64,000 nucleotides of DNA from Planctomycetota bacterium (GTDB lineage: Bacteria; Planctomycetota; JAJSAM01; JAJVHW01), in assembly GCA_024280885.1 (NCBI GenBank), contig JAJRPF010000045.1, positions 1 through 64,000 on the forward strand, in the 5' to 3' direction. The notes below the pieces were generated by a model that saw only the letters and a list, made by a program, of their open reading frames with translations, did not search any database and was not told where the DNA came from. The translations under genes and the position numbers were made by a program. Positions 9,280 to 17,537 of the stretch are shown piece after piece. How positions within the stretch are numbered: position 1 is the stretch's first letter; each line of letters begins with the position of its first letter.

Positions 9280-9590
9280 CGCCGGATGGGCGGCGGCGAG
9301 ATCAAGCGTCTGCGGACGCCGGAGGAGAAGAACGGTCGGCTGAAGGAACTGGTGGCCGACCTCTCGTTGGACAACCAGATCCTGAAGGAAGTTGCAGAGG
9401 GAAACTTCTGAGCCCGACGCGCCGACGTCGCGCCGTGCGACACGTCCAGCTCGCGTTGGACGCGTCGGAGCGCGGGGCCTGCAAAGCACTTGGACAACCG
9501 CGATCGACGGAACGCTACGACGAGCGCGTCGATGCAGAGGAGCACGAACTCGTCAGGAAGCACCCCCGGTACGGCTATCGCACAGATGTA
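9280..9590 (+). mobile_element. IS3-family fragment: end of OrfA and start of OrfB
   Basis: One frame (9285-9411) gives IKRLRTPEEKNGRLKELVAD and LSLDNQILKEVAEGNF, the leucine-zipper end of an IS3 OrfA. The overlapping next frame gives SERGACKALGQPRSTERYDE and LVRKHPRYGYR, the start of OrfB (HTH region, before the DDE domain). It ends abruptly at about 9585, just before the FGE-like lipoprotein gene. The DDE catalytic part is absent. It may be the other half of the IS3 type whose 3' end lies at 1644-1772, but continuity cannot be shown. Confidence 0.78.
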
Positions 9591-9605
9591 CGCTATGCTC
9601 CCACA

Positions 9606-10628
9606 ATGCGATGGGGCGCCATTCTGATTGCGGGGCTGGTCGGCGTCGCGTGCGATGCACCGCAACACGCTTCGATCACGAAGGAGCCGGCGCTCAATCA
9701 GGAGCCGACCGTCGACGCGGGCGGCAGTGGATCGACGGTCCAGGCGGAGCCCAGCGAGGGATGCGATGTTCAGCTGATCGTTCTCGACCTCGACCATTGG
9801 GACTCCGCGTCGCGCGCCGAGAGACACGGCGCAGCGACCAGCATCGGGGGTGAACTCTCGGCGTTCGACTTTCTCCGGCTTGAGCGGTTCGAGTCCGGCC
9901 GAGTGATGCACGAAGTCGCCGTGTTCCGACACGACGTCACAGGCCTGGAGTTCTCGCTCGTTCCCGGAGGGCGGGCACTACTCGGCGCTCCCGATTGCGC
10001 CGACTGGGTCTCGTTTCGACATCCCTTCCTGATTTCTCGCACAGAGATGACGCGGGGAGCTTGGAGCCGAGTCATGGGCGAATCCGCGGCCTTTCCTGGG
10101 GGTCCTGATTTTTCGCACGATGGGCTCGGATCCGGGGATCGCCCAACTGTCCGACATCCTGTCGAGCGCGTGTCTTGGCCGGTCGCGGTTGAGTTCTGCA
10201 ACCGTGTAGGTCTTGAACTCCCAAGCGAAGCACAGTGGGAGTACGCCTGCCGAGCGGGGTCCCGTGGCGAGTGGTGCTTCGGTAACGATCGATCCAAACT
10301 CTCGACGTACGCCTGGGCCGAGCCGCACACCAACAGGCATCGGTCCGCGGAGGTCGCCCAGCTTCGCCCGAATGCGTTCGGGCTATTCGACGTGCATGGA
10401 AACGTCCAAGAGATCTGCGCTGACCGTCCACGGGCGGCCGGCACCCCCCTGTCGGAAGAACCCAACCGCGAAGGTGCTCCGCTGTTGCGTGTGGCGCGCG
10501 GCGGGCACGTGAATTACGCGTCGGTCTCCTGCTCGGCCGCGGCATCCGTGGCCAAGGACCGTCACCGCATCAGCGGCCAGACCCATACGGGGTTCAGGCC
10601 GGCACTCACTCTCCGATTCCTGCGATGA
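9606..10628 (+). CDS. Formylglycine-generating-enzyme-like (SUMF1) lipoprotein
   Basis: ATG 9606 starts a 340-residue protein with a short signal peptide and a possible lipobox (LVGVAC). After about 100 less conserved residues it carries the FGE-sulfatase fold: FSLVPGGRALLG, RTEMTRGAWSRVMGE, HPVERVSWPVAVEFCNRVGL, LPSEAQWEYACRAG, NAFGLFDVHGNVQEIC, VARGGHVNYASVSCSA and GFRPALTL. True FGE enzymes use a Cys pair near the C-terminus; here the region has a single SVSCSAAAS, so copper oxidase activity is doubtful. Most bacterial members of this class are non-enzymatic or act on other targets. The gene starts 15 bp after the IS3 fragment, so the upstream promoter was probably replaced. Confidence 0.78.
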   Translation: MRWGAILIAGLVGVACDAPQHASITKEPALNQEPTVDAGGSGSTVQAEPSEGCDVQLIVLDLDHWDSASRAERHGAATSIGGELSAFDFLRLERFESGRVMHEVAVFRHDVTGLEFSLVPGGRALLGAPDCADWVSFRHPFLISRTEMTRGAWSRVMGESAAFPGGPDFSHDGLGSGDRPTVRHPVERVSWPVAVEFCNRVGLELPSEAQWEYACRAGSRGEWCFGNDRSKLSTYAWAEPHTNRHRSAEVAQLRPNAFGLFDVHGNVQEICADRPRAAGTPLSEEPNREGAPLLRVARGGHVNYASVSCSAAASVAKDRHRISGQTHTGFRPALTLRFLR

Positions 10629-10964
10629 CGGACGCGACGCCCTGAGACTGACTCGCAAATGGAATCCCTCGAGGGCACCAGGGGACACTGGTCCGAGAAC
10701 AGCAGCGGGAGCGTCCTTGCCCACGATAACGCCGACGTGCACTCGTTGCCGCTCCGTCGCCCGCGCGGGTTCGTCGCGGCGTTCTAGCGCCGTTGTGCCT
10801 GCGTTCGTGTCGGCAACCGCCGTGTCCCGGACTGCGCGCGTCGCATCTGACTGCGGACCCGCCCACCACCACGTAGCTCCGGCGAGCAACGCGAGCACGA
10901 GAGCCATCGAACAACGGAGCGGTGCATTCTCGGTGCGTCTCCATCGTGCGAACGGATCGGACAC
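10629..10964 (-). pseudogene. Possible N-terminal piece of a membrane-anchored protein
   Basis: A minus-strand frame contains one membrane helix (MALVLALLAGATWWWAG at about 10907) preceded by a basic segment, and then a beta-like stretch (RVHVGVIVGKDAPAAVLG). It then runs antisense into the FGE-like gene without a stop of its own, which suggests a truncated gene. No ribosome site is clear. Support is weak. Confidence 0.25.
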
Positions 10965-11261
10965 GCCCCGGTTCGAACTCAATGGAATCCGGGACACACG
11001 CACCGAACCCAACCACCGCCACCCACGCGGCGGGCGCGACGAACGCGCTGACACGGGGCACGTCGTCGCCCCCTCCCCGCCCGGCTCGCGTCGGGAAGCG
11101 GGGACTCGCGCTGCGGCGTTGGTGCGTGAATGCGCTCGCCCCTGCGAACCAAGTCTGCAGGCCTGCTACGACGTCAGGTCGCGAGGGCACACGGCCCGCG
11201 CTCTCAGGCTCAAGACTGACGTTGCGGGGTATTCATGCACCAACGCCGCTCGTCGCCTGCG
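10965..11261. other. No supported gene
   Basis: About 300 bp of GC-rich sequence without a frame that has both a ribosome site and protein-like composition. Confidence 0.4.
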
Positions 11262-11507
11262 TTAGTTGTCAGCCTTCTCGTTCGCCTCAGCCGCGCCAGC
11301 GATGCGCGCCATCTTTCCACGGTACGCGGCGGTCAGCCAGCCTATCGGCCCGAGTAGTCCCCAGAGCGCGCTGGCGCGGCCGCGCGACGCGAGGCCTGCG
11401 AAGAGCAGTGAGACCAGCGTACCGCCGAGAAGACCGACGAGCAGCCAGACGAGTTCGAAGCCCGGGATGGGTTCGGGCACGGACGCGGGCGGCCAGTAGT
11501 GGTTCAT
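11262..11507 (-). CDS. Small membrane protein, two helices
   Basis: An 81-residue protein starting at ATG 11507, which has GGGGGA a few bases upstream. Helix one is LVWLLVGLLGGTLVSLLFA, helix two ALWGLLGPIGWLTAAYRG, joined by a basic loop (SRGRAS), with a polar, charged tail. The second part (GLLGPIGWLTAA) resembles small two-helix proteins of unknown role. It is not in an evident operon and lies downstream of the 11588-11652 hairpin. Confidence 0.6.
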   Translation of the reverse strand: MNHYWPPASVPEPIPGFELVWLLVGLLGGTLVSLLFAGLASRGRASALWGLLGPIGWLTAAYRGKMARIAGAAEANEKADN

Positions 11508-11587
11508 GGGTTCCCCCTTCCCCAAGCGTACCGCGCGGGTGGGGCAGGGGGATACCGAGACCGGTGAAGATCATCACAAGAAACGCC

Positions 11588-11652
11588 GAACCCGGATCGA
11601 TGCTTCGGCCTCCCCCCGCGCAAGAGCCAGACCGAAGAATCGACCCGGGTTC
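11588..11652. repeat. Long imperfect inverted repeat (hairpin), copy 2 of a repeated element
   Basis: Arms 11588-11608 and 11632-11652 match in 19 of 21 positions; the core is GAACCCGGATCGAT with CTTCGG. The right arm and the bases after it (to about 11665) match the right arm of the hairpin at 2910-2982. It sits between two minus-strand genes, so it could act as a terminator for the gene ending at 11676. Confidence 0.7.
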
Positions 11653-11675
11653 AGTGTCTCGTGCCGTGCGCCGGG

Positions 11676-12236
11676 CTACTTCTCGATCCCGGCCCGCTTC
11701 TCGCCCTTCTGCACGAGTCGGGCGGCGTTCTGGCGCGCGACGAGCGCCTTCTTCAACGACTTGGCAATCGCACGCACTTTGGTCGCGGCCGCTGCGTCGT
11801 CGAATGCTGCCCGCGCCGCGAGGAGCTTCTTGGTGGCCTTCGTCCGGAACTTCGACTCCGGCAACGCATCTCGGCGCGCCTCGATGTTGCCGATGAAGTT
11901 GTCGACGTTCTCGCGCAGGTTTTCGATGCCCTCGCGGAGGGCCGCGACAAGTTCGGGAAAGTCGTCGCCTGCCAACGCGACGACCTTCGCGATCTTCGCC
12001 GCGAGCGCCGCGTCCGTGACAAGTGAGCGGCTTTTCTTCGCGATCGTCTTGTCGAGCTTCTTCAGGATCTTCTTCCGAAGCTCGGAATCGGGATTATCGA
12101 CGTTCAGGTCGAGTAGGGCGCGATCCACGAGTTCGACGAGACCGCCGAAGTTGTCCTTGGAGAAGTCTGCACGACTCGGCGGCAGCGCTGCTGCGAAGAG
12201 CAAGACGACGACGGCCACTGCAGATGAGCTACGCAT
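11676..12236 (-). CDS. Secreted helical protein of unknown function
   Basis: ATG 12236 is preceded by GGAGGCGAGC and starts a 186-residue protein with a signal peptide (MRSSSAVAVVVLLFAAAL...SRA). The mature part is almost entirely helical and lysine/alanine-rich (KKILKKLDKTIAKKSR, AALREGIENLRENVDNFIGN, KKLLAARAAFDDAAAATK, KSLKKALVARQNAARLVQK), probably a helical bundle in the periplasm. No cysteine or catalytic motif is seen. The frame stays open upstream for 68 codons, but that part is antisense to the secG promoter region and lacks a ribosome site. Confidence 0.65.
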   Translation of the reverse strand: MRSSSAVAVVVLLFAAALPPSRADFSKDNFGGLVELVDRALLDLNVDNPDSELRKKILKKLDKTIAKKSRSLVTDAALAAKIAKVVALAGDDFPELVAALREGIENLRENVDNFIGNIEARRDALPESKFRTKATKKLLAARAAFDDAAAATKVRAIAKSLKKALVARQNAARLVQKGEKRAGIEK

Positions 12237-12426
12237 GCTCGCCTCCGTTTCTGTGCACTCCTCACTCCGGAGTTGCAGCGCGTCGCCAATCGACACCGAC
12301 GGTAGTGCCACGGCTGCGGCGCCGCGGTCATCCGGAGTGGGTGGTGCTACAGTACCACGCGGCGATCGCCAGACGACCGGCACACAGATTGCGCCGTCAC
12401 ACACGAGCCCAACAGAAGGAGCCAGT

Positions 12427-12651
12427 ATGACAGTCATCACCGGAGCGATCGCCGTACTCGCACTCGTAGGAGCGGCGCTCTTGATCGCCGTGATCCTCTT
12501 GCAGCAGCCACAGAGCGGCGGACTCGCTGGCGTTCTCGGTCACGCTGGCGAGCCGGTCTTCGATACGTCGTCAGGTGCGATCCGGCGTCTGACGTCTGTC
12601 GTCGCCGCGGTCTGGATCACAGCGTGCGCTGCACACGCATTCTTGATCTGA
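12427..12651 (+). CDS. secG: Preprotein translocase subunit SecG
   Basis: A 74-residue protein with two membrane helices: VITGAIAVLALVGAALLIAV and, near the end, RRLTSVVAAVWITACAAHAF. Between them is the conserved SecG loop, LLQQPQSGGLAGVLG. AGAAGGAG is placed correctly before ATG 12427. SecG binds SecYE and helps export across the inner membrane. Helix spacing and length (about 75 residues) are normal for the family. The stop codon lies in a 12-bp tandem duplication, so a second in-frame TGA follows four codons later. Confidence 0.88.
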   Translation: MTVITGAIAVLALVGAALLIAVILLQQPQSGGLAGVLGHAGEPVFDTSSGAIRRLTSVVAAVWITACAAHAFLI

Positions 12652-12665
12652 CCCTTGATCTGACG
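12642..12665 (+). repeat. 12-bp tandem duplication spanning the secG stop
   Basis: CTTGATCTGACC (12642-12653) is repeated as CTTGATCTGACG (12654-12665). Because 12 is a multiple of three, the second copy provides another in-frame TGA. Confidence 0.8.
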
Positions 12666-12711
12666 GGCGCGAGAGACAGCGCCGGTCGGACGTGCGCCGC
12701 ACACAGCCCGC

Positions 12712-14598
12712 TCAGTCGCCTGAAGCAGTTGGCGACAGCGGCAACCAGACGCGGAACGTCGTCCCGACGCCGGGCTCGCTGGTGACATCGATACGACCGA
12801 GATGCGCACGCACGATGTGCTTCACGATCGCCAGACCGAGGCCCGTGCCGCCGCGATCGCGACTGCGCCCCTTATCCACTCTGTAGAAGCGCTCAAAGAT
12901 CCGGGGCAGTGCCGCTTCCGGAATGCCGACGCCGGTGTCGGTGATGACCGCGCACGCCATCTGACGCGCCGCATCGAGTGTGATGCTCACCTTGACCGCG
13001 CCCCCCGCCGGTGTGTACTTGATCGCGTTCCCGATCAGGTTCACCCAGACAAGCTCCAAGCGCCCGTCGTGTCCGTTGACGAGAATCTCTCCGTCGCCGG
13101 GTTCCGGAACGTGCACGGCAACGTCGTGCAACGCCGCGTCGGCTGTGCACCCCGCCGCAGCGCCGCGGATCGAGCGCGCCAACGAGACGGGGACGCGCTC
13201 CATGTGATCCGCCTCGGTCTCGATGGCGGAGAGCGCCAAGAGATCGTTGACGATCGCGGCCAGTCGCGTGGCATTGCGGAACGCCATCGTTACCAACTTC
13301 TTGCGCGCGTCGGCGTCGTTTGGGCCGTCGTCCGGATCGTCGGCAGATTCTTCGTCTGTGCCGTCGCGCGGATCGTCGAGGTCCTGGACCGTCTCGAGCG
13401 CGCCCAGCACCGCGGCGACCGGGGTGCGCAATTCGTGCGAGACGTTCGCAACGAAGTCGAGTCGCGCGCGCTCCAGTCGCCGCAGCGCCGAGACATCGCG
13501 AAGGACGAGCACCGCCCCCATCACGGACTCCGATGCGGACCGGATGGGCGCGGCGCTCACATCCAAGATCGTCCCGCTCGTGCCGGGAACGACGATGTCT
13601 TTGTCATGGACCAGACGACCGGCAAGCGCATCGGCGGCCATCGTCACCAGATCCGGTAGGCGGACGACGTCGAGCAGCGGGATCCCCGGCGACGGCTCGC
13701 CCGCGACGTCGAGCAGGCGGAGCGCTCCCTGGTTGGCGCGCAAGAAACACGCGCTCTCGTCGACCGCGATCACTCCCTCGACCATCGACGCGAGAATGGC
13801 AGCCAGTTCGGCGCGATCCGACTCGCTCTTCGCCAGCATCGTCGACAGTTCGCGGCCCATGCGATGCAGAGCGTCCGCGAGACGTCCCGCCTCGTCACGC
13901 CGCTCGCCGCGAGGAAGCGCGTCGAGGTCGCCCTCGGCCGCGCGCATGGCGGCGACGGTCATCTCTTCGAGCGGCCGCGCGATGCGCCGCGCTGCGTACC
14001 AAGCGACGAGCGCGACCACGGGCAATCCGCCGCCGAGCGCAAGCACGAGCAGCGTCAAGAGATCGGCGGATTGGCGCTCGCTCTCGGCCTCGGGAACGGC
14101 GAGTCGCAACACCCCGATCGCGCGGCCGTCGGGCGCGTCCAACCGGCGGCCGACATAGAGGAAACGCTCTCCCACCGTCGCGCTGCCGCGAATGCTCTCG
14201 CCGTGTCCGTCACGCAGAGCGGCGCGGAACTCAGGCCGGTCCGTGTGATCGGCGAGCGGCAATTCGCGTTCCGACTCGGCCACGACCTCGCCACTCGCAC
14301 GGATGAGCGTGACCCGCAATCCGCTCATCGCCGAAGCGGCATCCGACACGCGCCGAAACGCGACATAGTCACCACCGGAGATCGCCTCCTCGGCTGCGGG
14401 CGCAAGGAGCTCGAGCGTGTCGTCGAGCCACCTGCGGCGATCGGCGTTGACGACGCCATCGATCTGTCGCGCGAGGAATGCACCGGCCACGACGGTCGCG
14501 ACGAGATAGCCGACGAGCACGGCCGCGCCGATGCGCAACCACAGGGGCAGCGCGGGACGCAGGTCGGGCGACGTGTCGTCGGCAGGCATGCACGCCAT
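12712..14598 (-). CDS. PhoR-type membrane sensor histidine kinase
   Basis: Counted from ATG 14598: a membrane helix at about 21-43, a periplasmic domain of about 135 residues, a second helix at about 180-200, a HAMP domain (ARRIARPLEEMTVAAMRAAE), a PAS domain (LAAILASMVEGVIAVDES), then HisKA with the phospho-accepting His at about 388 in FVANVSHELRTP and a HATPase with NLIGNAIKYTP, DTGVGIP and GGTGLGLAIVKHIV. The order is that of PhoR-like kinases. No response regulator is adjacent. An unusual acidic insert (DDPRDGTDEESADDPDDGPN) sits between the two HisKA helices. The start is uncertain: no candidate has a good ribosome site, and a GTG at 14643 is also possible. Confidence 0.85.
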   Translation of the reverse strand: MACMPADDTSPDLRPALPLWLRIGAAVLVGYLVATVVAGAFLARQIDGVVNADRRRWLDDTLELLAPAAEEAISGGDYVAFRRVSDAASAMSGLRVTLIRASGEVVAESERELPLADHTDRPEFRAALRDGHGESIRGSATVGERFLYVGRRLDAPDGRAIGVLRLAVPEAESERQSADLLTLLVLALGGGLPVVALVAWYAARRIARPLEEMTVAAMRAAEGDLDALPRGERRDEAGRLADALHRMGRELSTMLAKSESDRAELAAILASMVEGVIAVDESACFLRANQGALRLLDVAGEPSPGIPLLDVVRLPDLVTMAADALAGRLVHDKDIVVPGTSGTILDVSAAPIRSASESVMGAVLVLRDVSALRRLERARLDFVANVSHELRTPVAAVLGALETVQDLDDPRDGTDEESADDPDDGPNDADARKKLVTMAFRNATRLAAIVNDLLALSAIETEADHMERVPVSLARSIRGAAAGCTADAALHDVAVHVPEPGDGEILVNGHDGRLELVWVNLIGNAIKYTPAGGAVKVSITLDAARQMACAVITDTGVGIPEAALPRIFERFYRVDKGRSRDRGGTGLGLAIVKHIVRAHLGRIDVTSEPGVGTTFRVWLPLSPTASGD

Positions 14599-14858
14599 GA
14601 TCGTGCGAGAGACGCCACTTCGACGCGAAAGGAGAGGGCGCACCGCGACGAAGTGCGATCAGCCAGCGTGCACTGGGCGACTCCCGTGCCGGAGCTGATC
14701 GTGTCGAACCGGCAGGATTCCCCGGCGATCCCCTGACAGATCCACCTAACCGGCCTCACTTCGCAGTACGATATTCCGCCCGATGAGTTCCGTCCCAACG
14801 AGGACTCTCGGGTTCTTCGGTCCGCGACGACGGACTCCGGCGCAGGAGCAAACCGACC

Positions 14859-17075
14859 GTGAACAGCCCTGCATCCGCCAGCGAAGAGGATCTGGCACTG
14901 GCGCATCTGCGCACGGTGGCGCGTCGGGACCCCGAACTGGCTGCCGCAGCGGCGACAACCGCCAACGGACAGGACTTCCTCGACTGGTTCAGCCGCTACG
15001 TCGTGACGGCAACCGATGCCGACGTCGTATATGTCGGCACGTTGGTCGGAGCTGGCGGAGAACGCATTCGCACGGTCACTCTGCGCGCAGATGACACAGC
15101 GAGTGACACCGCGGACGACACCGCGGAGAGCGACTGCGAATTCGCCCTCGCGGGGACGCCGGGGGCGGGAGCGCTCGCCGCTCGATCCATCACGAGCGGC
15201 GCTACGAGCGCGTATCCCGACGACGGATTCGCATCGAAGCGCGAAGCGACCGATTGCGTGGCGATGGCTCTCACGAGTCCATCGGCGCGCCCACTCGGAG
15301 TCGCCGTCGCATACTGTGGGTCAGCGTTGGACGCCGACTCCTGTGCCTTGATTCGCGGGACATTCGCACTGTTTCGCTCGCGCATAGCGACGGTTCTCGG
15401 GGCCCGGCAGACACGCGCGGAGCTTCAGAATGTACTCCAGGCGTCGCTGCAGGAGTCCGGCGAAGAGAACCTGGTTTCACTCATGCAGGCGCTCTCCCGC
15501 GCGATGCGGGTGAAGACCGCATTCGTCGCGGAACTGACAGACGCGGAGCACGGTCTCGCGAAGTCGCTCGCTCTCGTCGTGGACGGCGAACCGCTACCTG
15601 TCATGAACTTCGCGATCGCTGGTACTCCGACAGAGGCAGTCCTCGCTGACGGCAGCCTCTTCTGCGAGGCAGGCGTCGGGGCGACGTACCCAGACGTCGC
15701 GTTCTTGCGCGAACTCGGTGCGGAGGGGTATCTCGCGGTGACGCTCCGCTGTCACCACGGCAAACCGATCGGGTTCCTCGGGCTGATCCACGACGCGCCA
15801 CTCGACGAGCGCTTTCGCGACGTCGCACTTTTCCAGGTCTGCACCGCGCGTGCGACGGCCGAGTTACTGCGTCTGCGCGCGGAGCGCCAGCGGCTCACCC
15901 TGGAACGCACGATCCTGGACACGCAGCGCGCGGAGAGCCTGGGCCTGCTCGCGAGCGGCGTCGCACACGACTTCCGCAATCTCCTCACGAGCATCGAAGG
16001 CAACGCCGACCTCGCCGCGGACGATCTCGACCTTCAGGACCCTCTCCACGGACGTCTTAGCGCGATCAAGACAGCGGCGACGCGCGCAACGCGACTCTGC
16101 TCGCAACTCCAGACCTACGCTGGCAAGGGGCGCATGAAGCGCAGTGTCGTGGATCTCAACCACTTGATCGATGACATCGGGGAATTGCTCGGCGCTGCGA
16201 TGCCGAAACGGTGCGCTCTGCGATTCGATCTGGCCGCCAATCTGCCCGCGATCGAAGGCGATGTTGCGCAGTTGCAACAGGTGGTGATGAACCTGCTGAC
16301 CAACGCCACGGAGGCGGCGCCACCGTCAGGCTGTGCGGTCAGTGTCAGAACCGCGCTTGCCGCGCCCCCGACCGAGTCGATCGGCCATCTGGTCGCACCA
16401 CTCGGCGCTGACGCGGGGGGCGGAGAGTACGTGCTCATCGAGGTTCGCGACGAGGGATGTGGCATGACGGCGGACGTCCTCGAGCGCATCTTCGAGCCCT
16501 TTTTCTCGACGAAGACGGACGGTGCAGGGCGCGGACTCGGGCTGGCTGCGCTGGCCGGGATTGTGCGCGGGCACGCGGGCACGATCGAGGTCCTGAGCGC
16601 GCCCGACGAAGGCACGACCGTGCGCGTCTACATCCCGGCATCGCCGTTGACGGCCCCGCCTCGTGGTTGGCCGCAACATCCCCGCTCACACGCTGCCGTG
16701 ACGACCAAGGTGCTGATCGCGGACGACGAACCGACCGTGCGTGCCCTCGCCGAGACCATGCTCGTACAAGCCGGGTTCGAGGTCATTCTGGCGACCGACG
16801 GGGAACAGACCCTCGCCGCCGTCGACCGCCATGGCGATCAGATCGGTTGCATCGTCCTCGACCTCGTCATGCCGAGGATGGATGGAGCCCAGGTGATCGC
16901 TGCTCTAAAACGCGCAGAGTCTCGTATCCCGATCATCGTTTCCAGCGGGTTCCCACAAGCGTTCCTTGCCGGGCAGATCGCCGACGGCGACGTCGCTGCG
17001 ATGCTGAGCAAGCCCTACACCGCTGCGGATCTCGTCGAGACGGTGGACTCGGTACTCCTCGGGGCCGACACCTGA
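14859..17075 (+). CDS. Soluble hybrid histidine kinase: GAF-like regions, kinase, receiver
   Basis: A GTG start at 14859 is supported by AGGAG 11 bases upstream. No membrane helix is seen. Two GAF-like sensory regions (about 40-180 and 205-335) precede HisKA with His370 in GVAHDFRNLLTSIEG, and a HATPase with NLLTNATEA, DEGCGM and GRGLGLAAL. The C-terminal receiver domain has the acidic pair ADDE, the phospho-acceptor Asp668 in IVLDLVMPRMDG and the lysine in MLSKPYTA. The layout (HDFRN type with NtrB-like ATPase and a C-terminal receiver) is common in cytoplasmic kinases that relay to a separate partner. It is not linked to a regulator here. The gene ends in a 15-bp tandem duplication that gives a second in-frame TGA. 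Confidence 0.85.
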   Translation: MNSPASASEEDLALAHLRTVARRDPELAAAAATTANGQDFLDWFSRYVVTATDADVVYVGTLVGAGGERIRTVTLRADDTASDTADDTAESDCEFALAGTPGAGALAARSITSGATSAYPDDGFASKREATDCVAMALTSPSARPLGVAVAYCGSALDADSCALIRGTFALFRSRIATVLGARQTRAELQNVLQASLQESGEENLVSLMQALSRAMRVKTAFVAELTDAEHGLAKSLALVVDGEPLPVMNFAIAGTPTEAVLADGSLFCEAGVGATYPDVAFLRELGAEGYLAVTLRCHHGKPIGFLGLIHDAPLDERFRDVALFQVCTARATAELLRLRAERQRLTLERTILDTQRAESLGLLASGVAHDFRNLLTSIEGNADLAADDLDLQDPLHGRLSAIKTAATRATRLCSQLQTYAGKGRMKRSVVDLNHLIDDIGELLGAAMPKRCALRFDLAANLPAIEGDVAQLQQVVMNLLTNATEAAPPSGCAVSVRTALAAPPTESIGHLVAPLGADAGGGEYVLIEVRDEGCGMTADVLERIFEPFFSTKTDGAGRGLGLAALAGIVRGHAGTIEVLSAPDEGTTVRVYIPASPLTAPPRGWPQHPRSHAAVTTKVLIADDEPTVRALAETMLVQAGFEVILATDGEQTLAAVDRHGDQIGCIVLDLVMPRMDGAQVIAALKRAESRIPIIVSSGFPQAFLAGQIADGDVAAMLSKPYTAADLVETVDSVLLGADT

Positions 17076-17104
17076 GCCGTCACCCGCTGAGCAGTCACTC
17101 GTAG
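17073..17104. repeat. 15-bp tandem duplication carrying the stops of two convergent genes
   Basis: TGAGCCGTCACCCGC (17073-17087) is followed by TGAGCAGTCACTCGT (17088-17102). On the plus strand each copy begins with an in-frame TGA for the hybrid kinase. On the minus strand the OsmC-like gene reads TGA at 17097-17095 and again five codons later, in frame. Confidence 0.75.
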
Positions 17105-17502
17105 AGGAACGTGATCGGGGCTTCCACACGCTCGCCGAGACTCTGATGCACCGGACACGTGTGCGCCGCGCGCTCGAGGATGGTGCGCTCTTGGGCGGGA
17201 ATGGACGCTGGCAGATGCACCGTCGTCGCGAGACGGCCGATGCGACGCTGCGGGTCAGCCACCATCTCCTTCGTCACGTGGAACCGCGTCCCCACGATGT
17301 CCACACCACGCCTGCGAGCAACGATCCCGATCACCGTGACGATGCACGTGCCGAGTGCGGCCGCAACCAGGTCCGTCGGGGAGAACGAGCGCCCCAATCC
17401 ATCGTGATCGACGGGCGCATCCGTCGCCAATTCCGCACCCGACGGTCCGTGGCGCGTCTCGACACGTAGGTCGCCAACATACTTTCCGGTGATCTCGATC
17501 AT
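17095..17502 (-). CDS. OsmC/Ohr-like peroxiredoxin family protein
   Basis: A 135-residue protein with the two cysteines of the OsmC fold: one in LVAALGTCIVTVIGIVARR and one in HTCPVHQSL. N-terminal strands (TGKYVGDLRVETRH) and the SFSPTDLVAAALG block match OsmC-like proteins, which reduce organic hydroperoxides with a Cys pair in the cytoplasm. Length is typical (about 140). The type (OsmC, Ohr or YhfA) cannot be fixed from motifs alone. The gene is convergent with the hybrid kinase, and the space between the stops is the tandem duplication at 17073-17104. An upstream site AGGAGG precedes ATG 17502. Confidence 0.82.
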   Translation of the reverse strand: MIEITGKYVGDLRVETRHGPSGAELATDAPVDHDGLGRSFSPTDLVAAALGTCIVTVIGIVARRRGVDIVGTRFHVTKEMVADPQRRIGRLATTVHLPASIPAQERTILERAAHTCPVHQSLGERVEAPITFLYE

Positions 17503-17537
17503 GGAGGTCCTCCTTCGCTACGCCTATCCTTCTGCGC

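Noticed and set aside
10383-10628. Continuation of a minus-strand frame under the FGE-like gene
   Set aside because: Antisense to a gene with strong family motifs; treated as shadow.
12237-12440. N-terminal extension of the secreted helical protein up to 12440
   Set aside because: The extension has no ribosome site and lies antisense to the secG leader; ATG 12236 has GGAGG and a signal peptide.
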